From: Mortierella alpina
Lineage: Eukaryota; Mortierellomycota; Mortierellomycetes; Mortierellales; Mortierellaceae
Length of the DNA stretch: 64,000 nt
Reading direction: 5' to 3'
Assembly (NCBI GenBank): GCA_029449245.1
Contig: JANATF010000005.1
Coordinates: 1,984,001 to 2,048,000 of the forward strand
Program-made: the position numbers and the translations under genes
Part shown: positions 33,781 through 43,557 of the stretch, piece after piece
How the letters are laid out: every line of letters starts with the position of its first letter
How positions within the stretch are numbered: the stretch's first letter is position 1
Notes under the pieces: model-generated
Seen by the model: the letters and a program-made list of their open reading frames with translations, nothing else
Told to the model about the DNA's origin: nothing
Database searches by the model: none

Positions 33781-35767
33781 ATGCAACACCATGATGGTCG
33801 AAGCCAGGAGACACTGAGCTACGACATGCCACAGCCGGTTCTTGTGCAGCAGCCGGCTACCTTGATCACGCCAGTGACCATCTCGGATTCGAGCGCCACA
33901 GCATACATGGACGAATCTTCGGACCAAAAGCAGCCCCAGCAGCCCCATGATGAACATGAGGATGTCGACAACGAGCAGCCCTATGGATGGGTCGTCGTCG
34001 CAGCAGCCTTCTTTGTTCAGGCAATCGTCATCGGAACCATCAATGGCTATGGCGTTTATCAGGTATGTTCATTCCTTGCTTCAAAATCTCCGAGAGGCGG
34101 AGGCCTTATCTGCCAAACTTCGCCCTAACCAATAATGATCGCCCCATTTTCTCTGTTCTGAACTTCAATTTCTTGTACTTGTATGTACATGTATGACCCA
34201 TATGTCTAGGACCGTTACATCACCCATGAGTACAGCACTTCATCGACCTTTGAGCTCGCTTGGGTCGGGACCCTGAACGTCGTGGGCATGGATCTGACAG
34301 GCCCCGTGACGGGACAGATCGCTGACCATTTCGGCTATCGACTGAGTGCCTTTGCTGGAGCGTTGATCATGGGAGCGTCCTTGGTGGCGACATCGTTCTC
34401 GACAAAAGTCTGGCAGCTGTATCTGTTCCAGGGGATTATCTATGGTTTGGGGGCCAGTTTGGCTTTCTTCCCATCCCTTAGTTTACCCTCGCAATGGTTC
34501 AAGAAGTAAGAGCCGACTCTTTTTTTTTTTTTTTTTTTTTTTTTCCTTCTATCGCGCATTACTTGTGTGCCCATGCTGTCGTACTACTTCTGCATCTAAC
34601 GTCTTCTGATTTTCAACTTCTATATATTCTTTTTTGCGTAATAGACGCCGTGGATTTGCGACTGGTATCGCAGTGGCAGGAGGTGGATTTGGAGGACTTG
34701 TCATCTCACCGGCAACGACAGCCATGTTTGGCAAGATTGGATACCAATGGACGGTTCGAGTCATTGCGCTTGTCCATCTCGCTATTGTGATCCCAGCTTC
34801 GGTCCTCTTCAGGGCTCGGGTGGAGACTGGTCGGTCTCGATCCAAGCGACTGAAGCGCGAGCAGCTGGATCGTGAGCAAGCCATGACCGAGGAGCAGAAA
34901 CAAAACAGTGTAGCCGCCGTACAAGAACACACAAAGAAGGAGAATCCCAGTAGTGTGCCCCCCAAGAAAAAAGCAGTGGATTTCTCGATGCTGAAGGACA
35001 AGCATTTCGCTCTTTTGGTCGCGCTCTCGTTCTTTGTTGCGAACGGATATTTCAACCCCTATTACTTCTTCCCTAGTAAGTATATGTATCTTTTCGGCGA
35101 TACAATACTTTGCGTGCTGACTATCGCTAACACACAGACGGTTTCATTCCCGTCCTTTCCAAATAGCATATGCCCAACAGAATGGGGCCTCTGTTACAAC
35201 GGCCTCGTTGCTTATTGGTATCCTCAATGGATCTAGTGCTATCGGACGAGTGACAATGGGCATGGCAAGCGACCACATTGGCGATATCAACACGTTGCTC
35301 ATCTCGTGTTTGCTCGCGTCCTTGAGCATCTTGGTTGTCTGGATGTTTGCAGGCACCTCAATCCCCATCATGGCCGTGTTCTGCATCCTCTACGGCTTCT
35401 TCTCTGGCAGCTTTGTTGCCATTGTTCCTACGGTTGCTGCTCATCTCTGCGGTAAGTTGGCCTCTTGTTAAGATTCTTCCACGCCACCACCACCTCCATT
35501 CCCCTGACTCTTTTCTCACCCTCTTCTCTCGTATTGAAAAAAAAAATAGGCATCAGTCGGTTGGCCAGTGTCACTGGAATTGTCTATGGAGGCATTGCTG
35601 TTGGAACTTTGATCGGTTCACCTGTCGGCGGTGCACTCTTGGATCTGAGCAAAGGAGTCGACTACCAGCCTTTGCAACTTTGGGCAGGCTTGGTCATGAT
35701 GGTTGGCGTGGTCCTGACTGTCATCCTCAAGTTCATGATGAACCCAAAGCTCTTTGGACGCGTGTAA
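33781..35767 (+). CDS. MFS transporter C, monocarboxylate-porter family
   Basis: Tandem paralogue of B, 503 residues in five exons: 33781-34062, 34210-34505, 34645-35075, 35167-35451 and 35550-35767. It shares the motifs NEQPYGWVVVAAAF, NGYGVYQ, VTGQIADHFGYR, LPSQWFKKRRGFATG, ILNGSSAIGRVTMGMASDHI and the end MMNPKLFGRV. The central loop has a Lys/Gln-rich insert (EEQKQNSVAAVQEHTKKE). The N-terminal 60 residues differ from B, the main divergence between the two. Intron 2 contains a run of 24 T. Substrate unknown. Confidence 0.92.
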
Positions 35768-36640
35768 ATAGTTCTTCACTACCCCTCTCTCTCTCCTCTC
35801 ACACCCTTAGACATTGCATAGAGTATCTATTAATAGCACATGCCCACACCGCGGATGACTTCCTCTGTACACAATTCAGATGTTGGAATGAAAGAGCAAT
35901 GGCATGGATGATTCAAGAGTCTTGATCTGAATAGTTGTACCCACAGCACAACAATATATGGATCCTAGTGCTCACAAGAAAGCCTGAACGGGTCGCTTAA
36001 ACAGTTGTCCAAGTTTCGTGGTTTCATTAAAGAACTAGGGCTCTTTCACGAGCTCGTCGCGCGTTGTACTATGGCCCTCCTCTAGATCAACGGGGCCAAC
36101 ATACCAGCTTCTCGATCGTGTCGTATATCTCTCTCGAACGCCAGCTTCTCGGGCATACTACCTGCATGGTCTTCTGTTGGGAGCCCATACGCGCTTGCTG
36201 CGGTGGCTCGTGCGTCGTTAACATCCAGCAAGCGCGTTGTTATACCCAGTAACGTTGCCTGGCATTCATCGTATGATCGTATGATCCTGATACCTCTTCT
36301 GGTGATCCTCGTATATCCTGAAGGCATCTGGAACTCTTACCCAACCATTTTTAAAATGTCACAAGTGCTGGGGTCTACTTTTATATTGCACGTTTATGCC
36401 TCCAGGAGCAACATGGCGTTGCTAAGGCATGCGAAATGTGTCCACGAGTATGAGTGAGGGTCAGTGAGTGTGCATGTAAGCTCGTGTCCTCTGTTCCACG
36501 AGCCACTGAGTTCTGTGTTCTGAAAGATCCTCGCAGCCTTCGGTTACATTTGTTTGATGATAACGATCGTCCTGTTCACGTTTTGAATTGCTTGTCTTTA
36601 TTACACTTTCGACCGCAAGATCCATCACAGGCCCCCCTTC
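35768..36640. other. Intergenic, no gene recognised
   Basis: Convergent 3' ends of transporter C and the GTPase gene. Nothing coding is recognised. Confidence 0.45.
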
Positions 36641-38049
36641 CTATGTCGGCGATCGACCTCCAATGGCTGGCGAGGTCGCGCTTTGGGAAGGCGAGCCAGG
36701 TGCTTTGGAGGGACTGGATATGGAGAGGGATGACCGAGGCATCGTAGGTGAGGACGATGATGGTCCTTTAGAGCTGGCGTTTGTCGATCTCCTAAAGATG
36801 CTGAACCGGCTCTCCTTCCTCTTCTTATGTTCATTCTCCTTGTACTGGCCTTCTGCTTGCTCCTCAAAGAAGCTTGGCTCGAACAGAGCCAAGTAGCCCT
36901 TGATCCGTTGCACGTATCCCTCCACTGCGATCCCGTTGCCGAAACTCTCCAGAAACGGTCGATGACAGTATGGCTCTGTGTTGGCGTCAAGCGTCATGAG
37001 TGCCTCCCAGAATTCCTGAGCACCTCCTGAGGGATACGGAAAGCGCACAGAGTCCATGGCAAAAACGGTCATCGGTGGTGAAGCAAGCTGGAAACTCTCC
37101 TGAATCTCTCGAGCCCATCCCAGTAGAGGGATGCGCGATTCCGCTGCGGGCAAAATCTCTGGCGTGGCATGTGTGAAGACGATGATGACCTTTGGCCAGA
37201 AGGCAGGCGTAAGCATGCTCTGGTATGTCTGCAGTGTCTGGTGGAAGGTATTGTCGTATCTAAGAAGCCGCAAAACGAAAGCCGGTTAGTCACTGAGGCT
37301 TCCGATCACGTCGATCATGTTCCTTGCACTTTGAAGAGGCAGTAAACCAACACACAACCCGTACCGATAGCGCGTGCATTTGACAACAAACAGAAACGCA
37401 TCCACACCTGCAGCGACTTTGGTCAGGAGTGCTCCAATCTCGTTCACGCGGCTGGGATCATGTAGCTGTCCATTGAACGACGGTGTGTCGATGCAGTGCA
37501 TAACAGGGTTGGAAGCGATATTGAGAAAATGGTTCGTGGCCTGGTCCACCTTCTGAGTCACCTCCTAGAAAAGCGGAGAGAACGGGGTCGCGCGCAAAGG
37601 CATGGATTGTCAGCGATTGTCTGCTGTGGAAGTCTTTACTCGTGGCAGGTTCGGCGAAGACGAAGTAACTTCATGTAGTCGCCGCAGGTGCTTACGTTCA
37701 CTGAGGCCTTTGCTAGAAACATCTCCTTGCCCAGAATCGAATTGAGGATGGTGCTTTTCCCTACGAGCAGCACAGATCGAAGAGGGTAAGGGAAGAGTCC
37801 ATGGCAATGCCCGATTGAAGTAATGCAGTGGTGGGGGGGTTTAGCTTTAGAGAGCGGATCCCTTGTCTAACCTTCGCCACTCTTTCCTAGCGCCACCACG
37901 GTGAACTCGCGGCTAGAGGAATCGGCTTCTGCCTGCTGCTGGTGCAGGCGCTGTTGTTGCTGTTGCTGCAGCTGGTGCTGCTGCTGCTGAAGGAGGAGCA
38001 GGTACTGCTGCTGTTGCTCCTGCTCCTGCTGAGCGTCATGATTGTACAT
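36641..38049 (-). CDS. AIG1/GIMAP-like GTPase with glutamine-rich N-terminus
   Basis: Likely GTP-binding protein of 353 residues in four exons: 38049-37872, 37760-37696, 37564-37365 and 37259-36641. The first 45 residues are almost all Q, L and H. The P-loop GKSGEGKST is at 55-63, with the intron splitting Gly60, then ILNSILGKEMF as in AIG1 proteins (which have NTILG). A switch II-like CIDTPSF is at 105-111 and a G4-like VIIVFTHAT at 172-180, where GIMAP and Toc proteins have a THA/D motif. The C-terminal 90 residues are charged and Ser-rich with no transmembrane helix. The donor of intron 1 (GTTAGA) is weak. Assignment rests on motif order; septin-like or other TRAFAC GTPases are less likely. 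Confidence 0.75.
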
Positions 38050-38434
38050 TGGCTGGATGGGCGCAGGGACGGGGTATAGGGTGGGAATGGACAGCAGGCT
38101 GGGGGATGGCTGAGTTGCAAAAGGGACAAACGGGAGTTCGTGAGCCAAGGAATCCGGAGGGGAGAGAAGAGCGGACGAGGGTGCAACGGCGTGGATGGCG
38201 AATAAAAAGAATAAAAGGAGTCGAAAGCGGAATGATGGACTGTGTCTGGGACACGGCGGCGCACACCGCACCGCACACCGCACCGCACACGCCCACGCCT
38301 CTCGACAGCCACACCGCCACACCGCCACACCGCCAGCTGCATGGACACGTGGGCGAGTCATGGCGGATGGGGCATGAAGCAGCGGCCAGGACGAGGATGG
38401 GGACTGAGGAGGAGGAGACAGCGAGGAATGAGAG

Positions 38435-38468
<34 letters not shown>

Positions 38469-38704
38469 ATGGGCAGCATCCGTGTGGGTGTCGGTCGGAG
38501 GCAAGGCTGGGAGGCAATACCAAGCGAAATAAAGTTTTTATCTTCCCTTTGGGTGCGGTGCTTTGGCTCGTTCGATCTCACGCCCGTGCTTCCATCAACT
38601 CCCCCATTCCTCCGCAACCCTCGCGCAAGCGTGGCCAGCCCATCGCTTTACGGCAGCCATATCATCCATACCATCAATAGCATCAGCGCCCCATCCGCTC
38701 GTCC
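38050..38704. promoter_or_regulatory. Bidirectional promoter region of the GTPase and phosphatase genes
   Basis: The two start codons are only 655 bp apart and point away from each other. The interval holds CACACCGCAC and CCACACCG repeats (38262-38334) and a 31-bp GT run (38437-38467). No clear TATA box is seen for either side. Confidence 0.5.
38437..38467. repeat. GT dinucleotide microsatellite
   Basis: 31 bp of uninterrupted alternating G and T inside the shared promoter region. Confidence 0.95.
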
Positions 38705-39828
38705 ATGGCACGCTTCAGCATCAGCCCCATCAAGGTGGGCTCGCTCAGCTTCCTCATCCTCGACTGCCCGTCTGACCAGACCTTGCCCGCATACATTCCC
38801 ATCTTTGAAGAACACAATGTCACCGACCTCGTCCGCATCTGCGAAGGCTCGCCTTATCATACTGAGCCCCTCACAGCCATCGGGATCAAGGTCCACGACG
38901 ACATGTACGCCTCTCGAGATAGACATTGAGCGTTTGCGGCTTTCTGCTTGTTTTCTTTTTTCTTCTAACGAACGACAGTGACAACTTGACAGGAAATTCG
39001 AGGATGGAACCGCACCGAGCAAAGACATCGTGGCTCGATGGCTGGAACTGAACGACGAAGTCTTTTTCGAGTCTCCTACACCAGACAGGTGTATTGCAGT
39101 GCACTGTGTTTCCGGGATAGGAAGGGCACCGGTACGTCTGCTCCCTCGAGCCAAAACCGTCTGTGAAAGGCAGAAAATGAAGGCGCAGCCGTGGCGTGTT
39201 CTCCAAGTGCCCAAAAGAAAGTCCTTTCTGAGCATCTTTGCTAAGCCCACAACTACATCATTTCCTGGTCATTTTTGCAACGCATAGGTCATGGTTGCGA
39301 TATCGCTGGTGGAGGGAGGCATGGACCCTCTGGTGAGTGCAGAACATTCTTTCTTTTTATCCCATTATCTTTGGTTCTTAGGTTTCTTGAATGACAAAAC
39401 TAAACAAAGGTTGTTACGTGCTGTATCTTTGTGCAATACCAAGGATGCCATAGCGTACATTCGTAAAGCAAGGCGAGGAGCTCTGAATCGCATTCAGATC
39501 GCTTTCTTGGATGGGTAAACCCGTGGTGCTTTTCATACATCCCACGCAGATGAGCATGAGCATGCGCGTGCAGTGCGATTTTTTTTCCCATTCTCACACT
39601 TTGCACACGGACTTTGATAGCTATAAGAAACGGAAAAAGGGCTTTGGCACCAGGAAACCATTAAAAAGCAACGGCGTAAAGTCCTTGGCGCCTCCATCAC
39701 CGCAGCCTGGGCTTGCTTCAGGAACAGCCAACGGACGGTCAGGGTCGCCTTTGCCTGCCGAGACAGAAAACGGGGGCACAGAGAAGAAAAAGGGAGGGTT
39801 CATGTCCAAGTTATTTGGCAAAAAGTGA
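38705..39828 (+). CDS. PRL/PTP4A-like dual-specificity phosphatase, no CaaX box
   Basis: Cysteine phosphatase of 220 residues in five exons: 38705-38904, 38993-39131, 39288-39332, 39444-39514 and 39621-39828. The signature HCVSGIGRAP (104-113) gives Cys105 and Arg111 and matches the PRL loop (HCVAGLGRAP), including Ala after Arg. It is followed by VMVAISLVEGGM and YIRKARRGALNRIQIAFLDGY, the PRL-specific helix. An acidic KFEDGTAPSKDIV lies before it where PRLs have FDDGAPP. Animal PRLs end in a prenylated CaaX; this protein instead has a 60-residue Lys/Ser/Pro-rich tail ending FMSKLFGKK, so membrane contact would have to rely on charge. Exon 3 is only 45 nt. Confidence 0.88.
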
Positions 39829-40686
39829 GATAGACTGTAGATCTAAACGAATAGAGCCAACTAGACAACTTTGTGATAGAAGCCATGTTTTTGCTATACA
39901 CCACCTCAACCTCTCTTGCAGATCCACGCGCTAAAATAGTAGTGTGTTCAAGCAACCCTGCAGAAAAGAAAAAGATAATCGATCCGCCGCGAGGCTACAG
40001 GGGCCGTTGGGCGCATAAGAGTCATACAAGCACATGAGTACTGGGTCAGGCCGAGCGACAACGGGCGCCAGATGCGCGGATGATATATGATCAATAGAAA
40101 GTCGAGCAAACACGAGTCGCGAGGAAACCTTGTGCGAAAATGTAACTCCAGCGTACCACCAGACTTATAAAGCAATGTGCCGAAAACAAAAAAAAGTACT
40201 CGTGTAGTCCCAGACGCTGCAGTGTACTCCCGTTGCAGCAACCCACAATTGACAAGAACAATAGTTTCTGTTTGGTCATGCGTACCCATGAGAAAAAAAA
40301 ACTGAAAGGTCTCCACGACAAAAAATCTACAGAAAGACTAGCCGACGTCTTATACTAAGTTAGTTTTCAACGGAGGACCAGAGCGTCAACACCGACACAT
40401 GCACACTCACACACATGTGTGCCTTGCATTGGTGCTACCCTTGTGTGCCAGGTAGGGATGTTTGTGTTCGCAGGTTGATGCTCTCTCAGCCTAGCCGTGA
40501 CCTTCCAGCAGACGGATCCACTGAATCAGGGCCTGAGTGTCCATATAAAAAAGTGCTGATCGCCCTCCTTTTTTTCTCTTCCTCCTTTTGCTTCTCCCCA
40601 ACTTGCCTCTCCCTTTCTTTAGCTCCCACACGTCGACACTCCTCTTTCCCCCCCAACTCTCTCCCACCCTCCCACAAAAAAAAAAC
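39829..40686. other. Intergenic, no gene recognised
   Basis: Phosphatase 3' region, then the SDR promoter with a TATA box at 40544 and a T/C-rich leader. No gene recognised. Confidence 0.45.
40544..40550 (+). promoter_or_regulatory. TATA box of the SDR gene
   Basis: TATAAAA, 143 bp before the start codon, followed by a strong pyrimidine leader. Confidence 0.55.
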
Positions 40687-42045
40687 ATGTCTCCTCCTTA
40701 CGGAAGCCGTCTCGCTGGCAAGGTTGCCGTCATCACTGGTGCAGGCAGGCAAGTCTGGAAGACCGCAACGCGTTTGACTCAACAGCGCATCTAAGCAGGA
40801 AAGGCAAACAGGACACTCTTGGCGACCTGGAGACTCATACTCAATTCTTTTGATTCCCCTTCCCCTCCTGTCCTTCACAGTGGTATCGGTCTAGAGTCCT
40901 CGGTCCTGTTCGCTTCCGAGGGCGCCCAAGTTGTCTGTGCCGATATCAACGACAAGGCTGCTACTGCTACGGTCGAGAAGATCACCACGCGATTTGGCCC
41001 TGGTCGCGCGGTCTCGATCCGTGCGGATGTGGGCAGCGAGGCGGATATCAAGAAGATGATTCAGCTTGCTGTCTCTGAGTTTGGTAATGTTCCTCTCTCC
41101 TCTTTCTCTCGCTCTCTCTCGCTGTCCCTCTCTCCTCTTCATACACACTGTCTTGCTTTTACAGCCGTTGGATGGCAGCCTACACATCTTCAAAGGAAGA
41201 CTAGTAAACGGGGACAAAAGGAACGAAAGGATAAGAGGCGAGAGTGAAAGAAGTGTGTGTGTGTTTTTTGGTCTGCGTGAGAAATGATTCATTTGATCAA
41301 CTGACTTTTGACGAAAAGGCGGCGCTGAGATTTTTCCAACTGCACGAAACACTATGCACGCTAACGGTCTTCGTGCCTTTGTCCTCCTCACTGCAGGCAA
41401 GATCAACGTACTCTTCAACAATGCTGGAATCATGCACCCCGCCGACGACAATGCTCTGACCACATCTGAGGACATCTGGTAAGCCCCAGTACTCGTTTTA
41501 GCTACAGAAAGTTAAAAATCCGACACAGCTGCTGATGCTCTTCTCGTTCATCTAGGGATCTGACCATGAAGATTAACGTTAAGGGCGTCTGGTGGGGTTG
41601 CAAGTATGCCATTGAGGAGATGCGCAAGACTGGTGGGGGATCCATCATCAACACAGCTTCATTTGTTGCACTTCGAGGCGCCGCCACGCCTCAATTGGCC
41701 TATACAGCCTCCAAGGGAGCAGTCTTGGCCATGACACGAGAGCTGGCTGTGGTCCACGCCAAGGAAAACATTCGATTCAACGCTCTCTGCCCAGGTCCCC
41801 TGCGCACGCCATTGCTCATGGAGTTTTTGAACACGGAAGAGAAGAAGAACAGACGGTTGGTCCATGTGCCCATGGGTCGTTTCGGCGAGGCAATTGAGCA
41901 AGCCAAGGCAGCCTTGTTCTTGGCCTCGGATGACTCTTCTTACATGACTGGCACCGACTTTATGGTGGATGGAGGACTTTGCGCAGCTTATGTCACTCCT
42001 GAGGGAGAGACCATCTCCAACTCGCCCCATGTCTCGTATCAGTAA
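40687..42045 (+). CDS. Short-chain dehydrogenase/reductase (classical SDR)
   Basis: NAD(P)-dependent oxidoreductase of 278 residues in four exons: 40687-40748, 40881-41083, 41397-41478 and 41556-42045. The cofactor motif TGAGSGIG is at 17-24, with the first intron inside it. ADIND follows beta-2, an acidic residue that favours NAD over NADP. NNAG is at 96-99. The catalytic set is Asn123 (MKINVKG), Ser151, Tyr165 and Lys169 (YTASK). The C-terminal FMVDGG motif is present. The first intron has a GC donor (AG/GCAAGT) and a normal CACAG acceptor; the nearest GT would break the motif. The substrate is unknown; glucose-dehydrogenase-like and levodione-reductase-like SDRs look similar. AATAAA occurs near 42109. 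Confidence 0.92.
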
Positions 42046-42286
42046 AAGGCAAGGGAGGGGGGGGGGGGTCCTCAAGGCTGCAGTGTTTATTCTCTTCGAT
42101 GTTTTACAATAAATATACATGATCTGACTTTCTTCTATGAATGGCAAGCAACCGATATTTCCTGGCCATCTCCAAGTAGCGTTGGCTCTAACAACGCACT
42201 AATGACGGGCAAGGATGCAGGATTTGTATGGTCGATTGGGGCTAAAAAGTCGAAATCGGCTGATTTCCTAGTCGGCTGTTGGGCTT

Positions 42287-43557
42287 TCAACGGTTATTGA
42301 TGACGAGTCCAAGAAACTAGGAAAAAAACAGAATCAAAATAAGGTTAATGCTTTGGCAAGAATAGACCTGCCCTGGTTTCCTCCACCTGGACATTTCTCT
42401 TCCCCTTCCTACGGTATATCATATCATGTATCGTGAATTATACCTGTTCGTATGTCATGGTGACGACTCCTGTACCAGCCTGGTCGATCCGACGAAAGGC
42501 GTCCGTCAAGGTCTGAACGGTGACACAGGACTGGACAAAGTTATCAAAACTGATGTCCCCCTGGCCACGGACGTCGTACTTGGTCACAATCAAGCTGACG
42601 ATGGCCTCGCTGAGATTGTAACCAAATCCACGCAGTGCCTTCTGAAGCTCATTCCCGTCAATGGTACCTGAGCCATCCAGATCGTACGTTCGGAAGCAGT
42701 TTTTCCACTTTTCAATGTAATTCCAAAGCCCGATGAACTCGTTGAATGAGATGGATCCGTCGCCGTCCCTGTCAAACATGTTCATCATCATCCGCACTGT
42801 CTCCACTATTTTGTAACCGGAGAGGCCAAGAAAAAAAAAATTGGTCAGGAGGGCATTCTCTCTTGCCAAATAAAAAAAAAGGCAAGGCAGGCTGATGGAC
42901 GTCCACAGCCCAAAGTCTGCATATTTCCAAGATGCCAAGAACAAACGGATCATTTCAAAACTATCAGGAGTACGGGTACTCGTCTGAGTGACAAAGTGCG
43001 CAATAAACGAGGAGGGAGCCCCAACTATTGTGTCAATCCCTACCATTGAACGGAGTCCAGCCATCGCCATTCATCAAGGCCCGCTGCAATTCTTCGCACG
43101 ATAGACTTCCCGAGTGATCGGTATCGACGGCATCGAACCAGTCCTTAAGGGAGTTGAGGGCTGGCAGAGTACTAGGCGTTTGACCACCGCTCATCTGCTG
43201 CTGTTGTTGCTGGATCGTATGCTGATGGTGCTGGTACTGCTGGCGCTGGTGTTGTTGAATGCTTGCAGGCCCCTGCTGGTATTGGTTATAATGGTTGTAC
43301 TGCTGTTGAGGGGGCGGCTGCTGCTGCTGTTGCTGCTGTAGTTGTGGATGCGGTTGGACCAGCGATCGTGATGATGCCTGGGTGAACGGTGGAGTGGTGT
43401 GGGCCAGGGCAGGTGTTGACTGGGCCGGGGCAGCATAGGTATAGGAAGGTGGTGGAGGCTGCTGTTGCTGATGCTGTTGCTGCGGCTGGTAGTACTGTTG
43501 TTGCTGGTGCTGCTGCATGTAAGCCTGCTGAGGGTAGTGCTGCTGCTGCGTGGCCAT
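42287..43557 (-). CDS. PEF1: Penta-EF-hand calcium-binding protein (peflin/ALG-2 type)
   Basis: Calcium-dependent adaptor of 301 residues in three exons: 43557-43044, 42805-42444 and 42316-42287. The first 140 residues are Gln/Pro/Tyr-rich, as in peflin and yeast Pef1. EF1 (145-156), EF2 (183-194) and EF3 (213-224) have good acidic loops (DTDHSGSLSCEE, DRDGDGSISFNE, DLDGSGTIDGNE). EF4 and EF5 are degenerate, as usual for dimerising PEF hands. The last exon encodes only FLGLVINNR but completes the fifth hand. Intron 1 (238 bp) is long and carries A-runs. No other calcium motif is seen. Confidence 0.92.
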
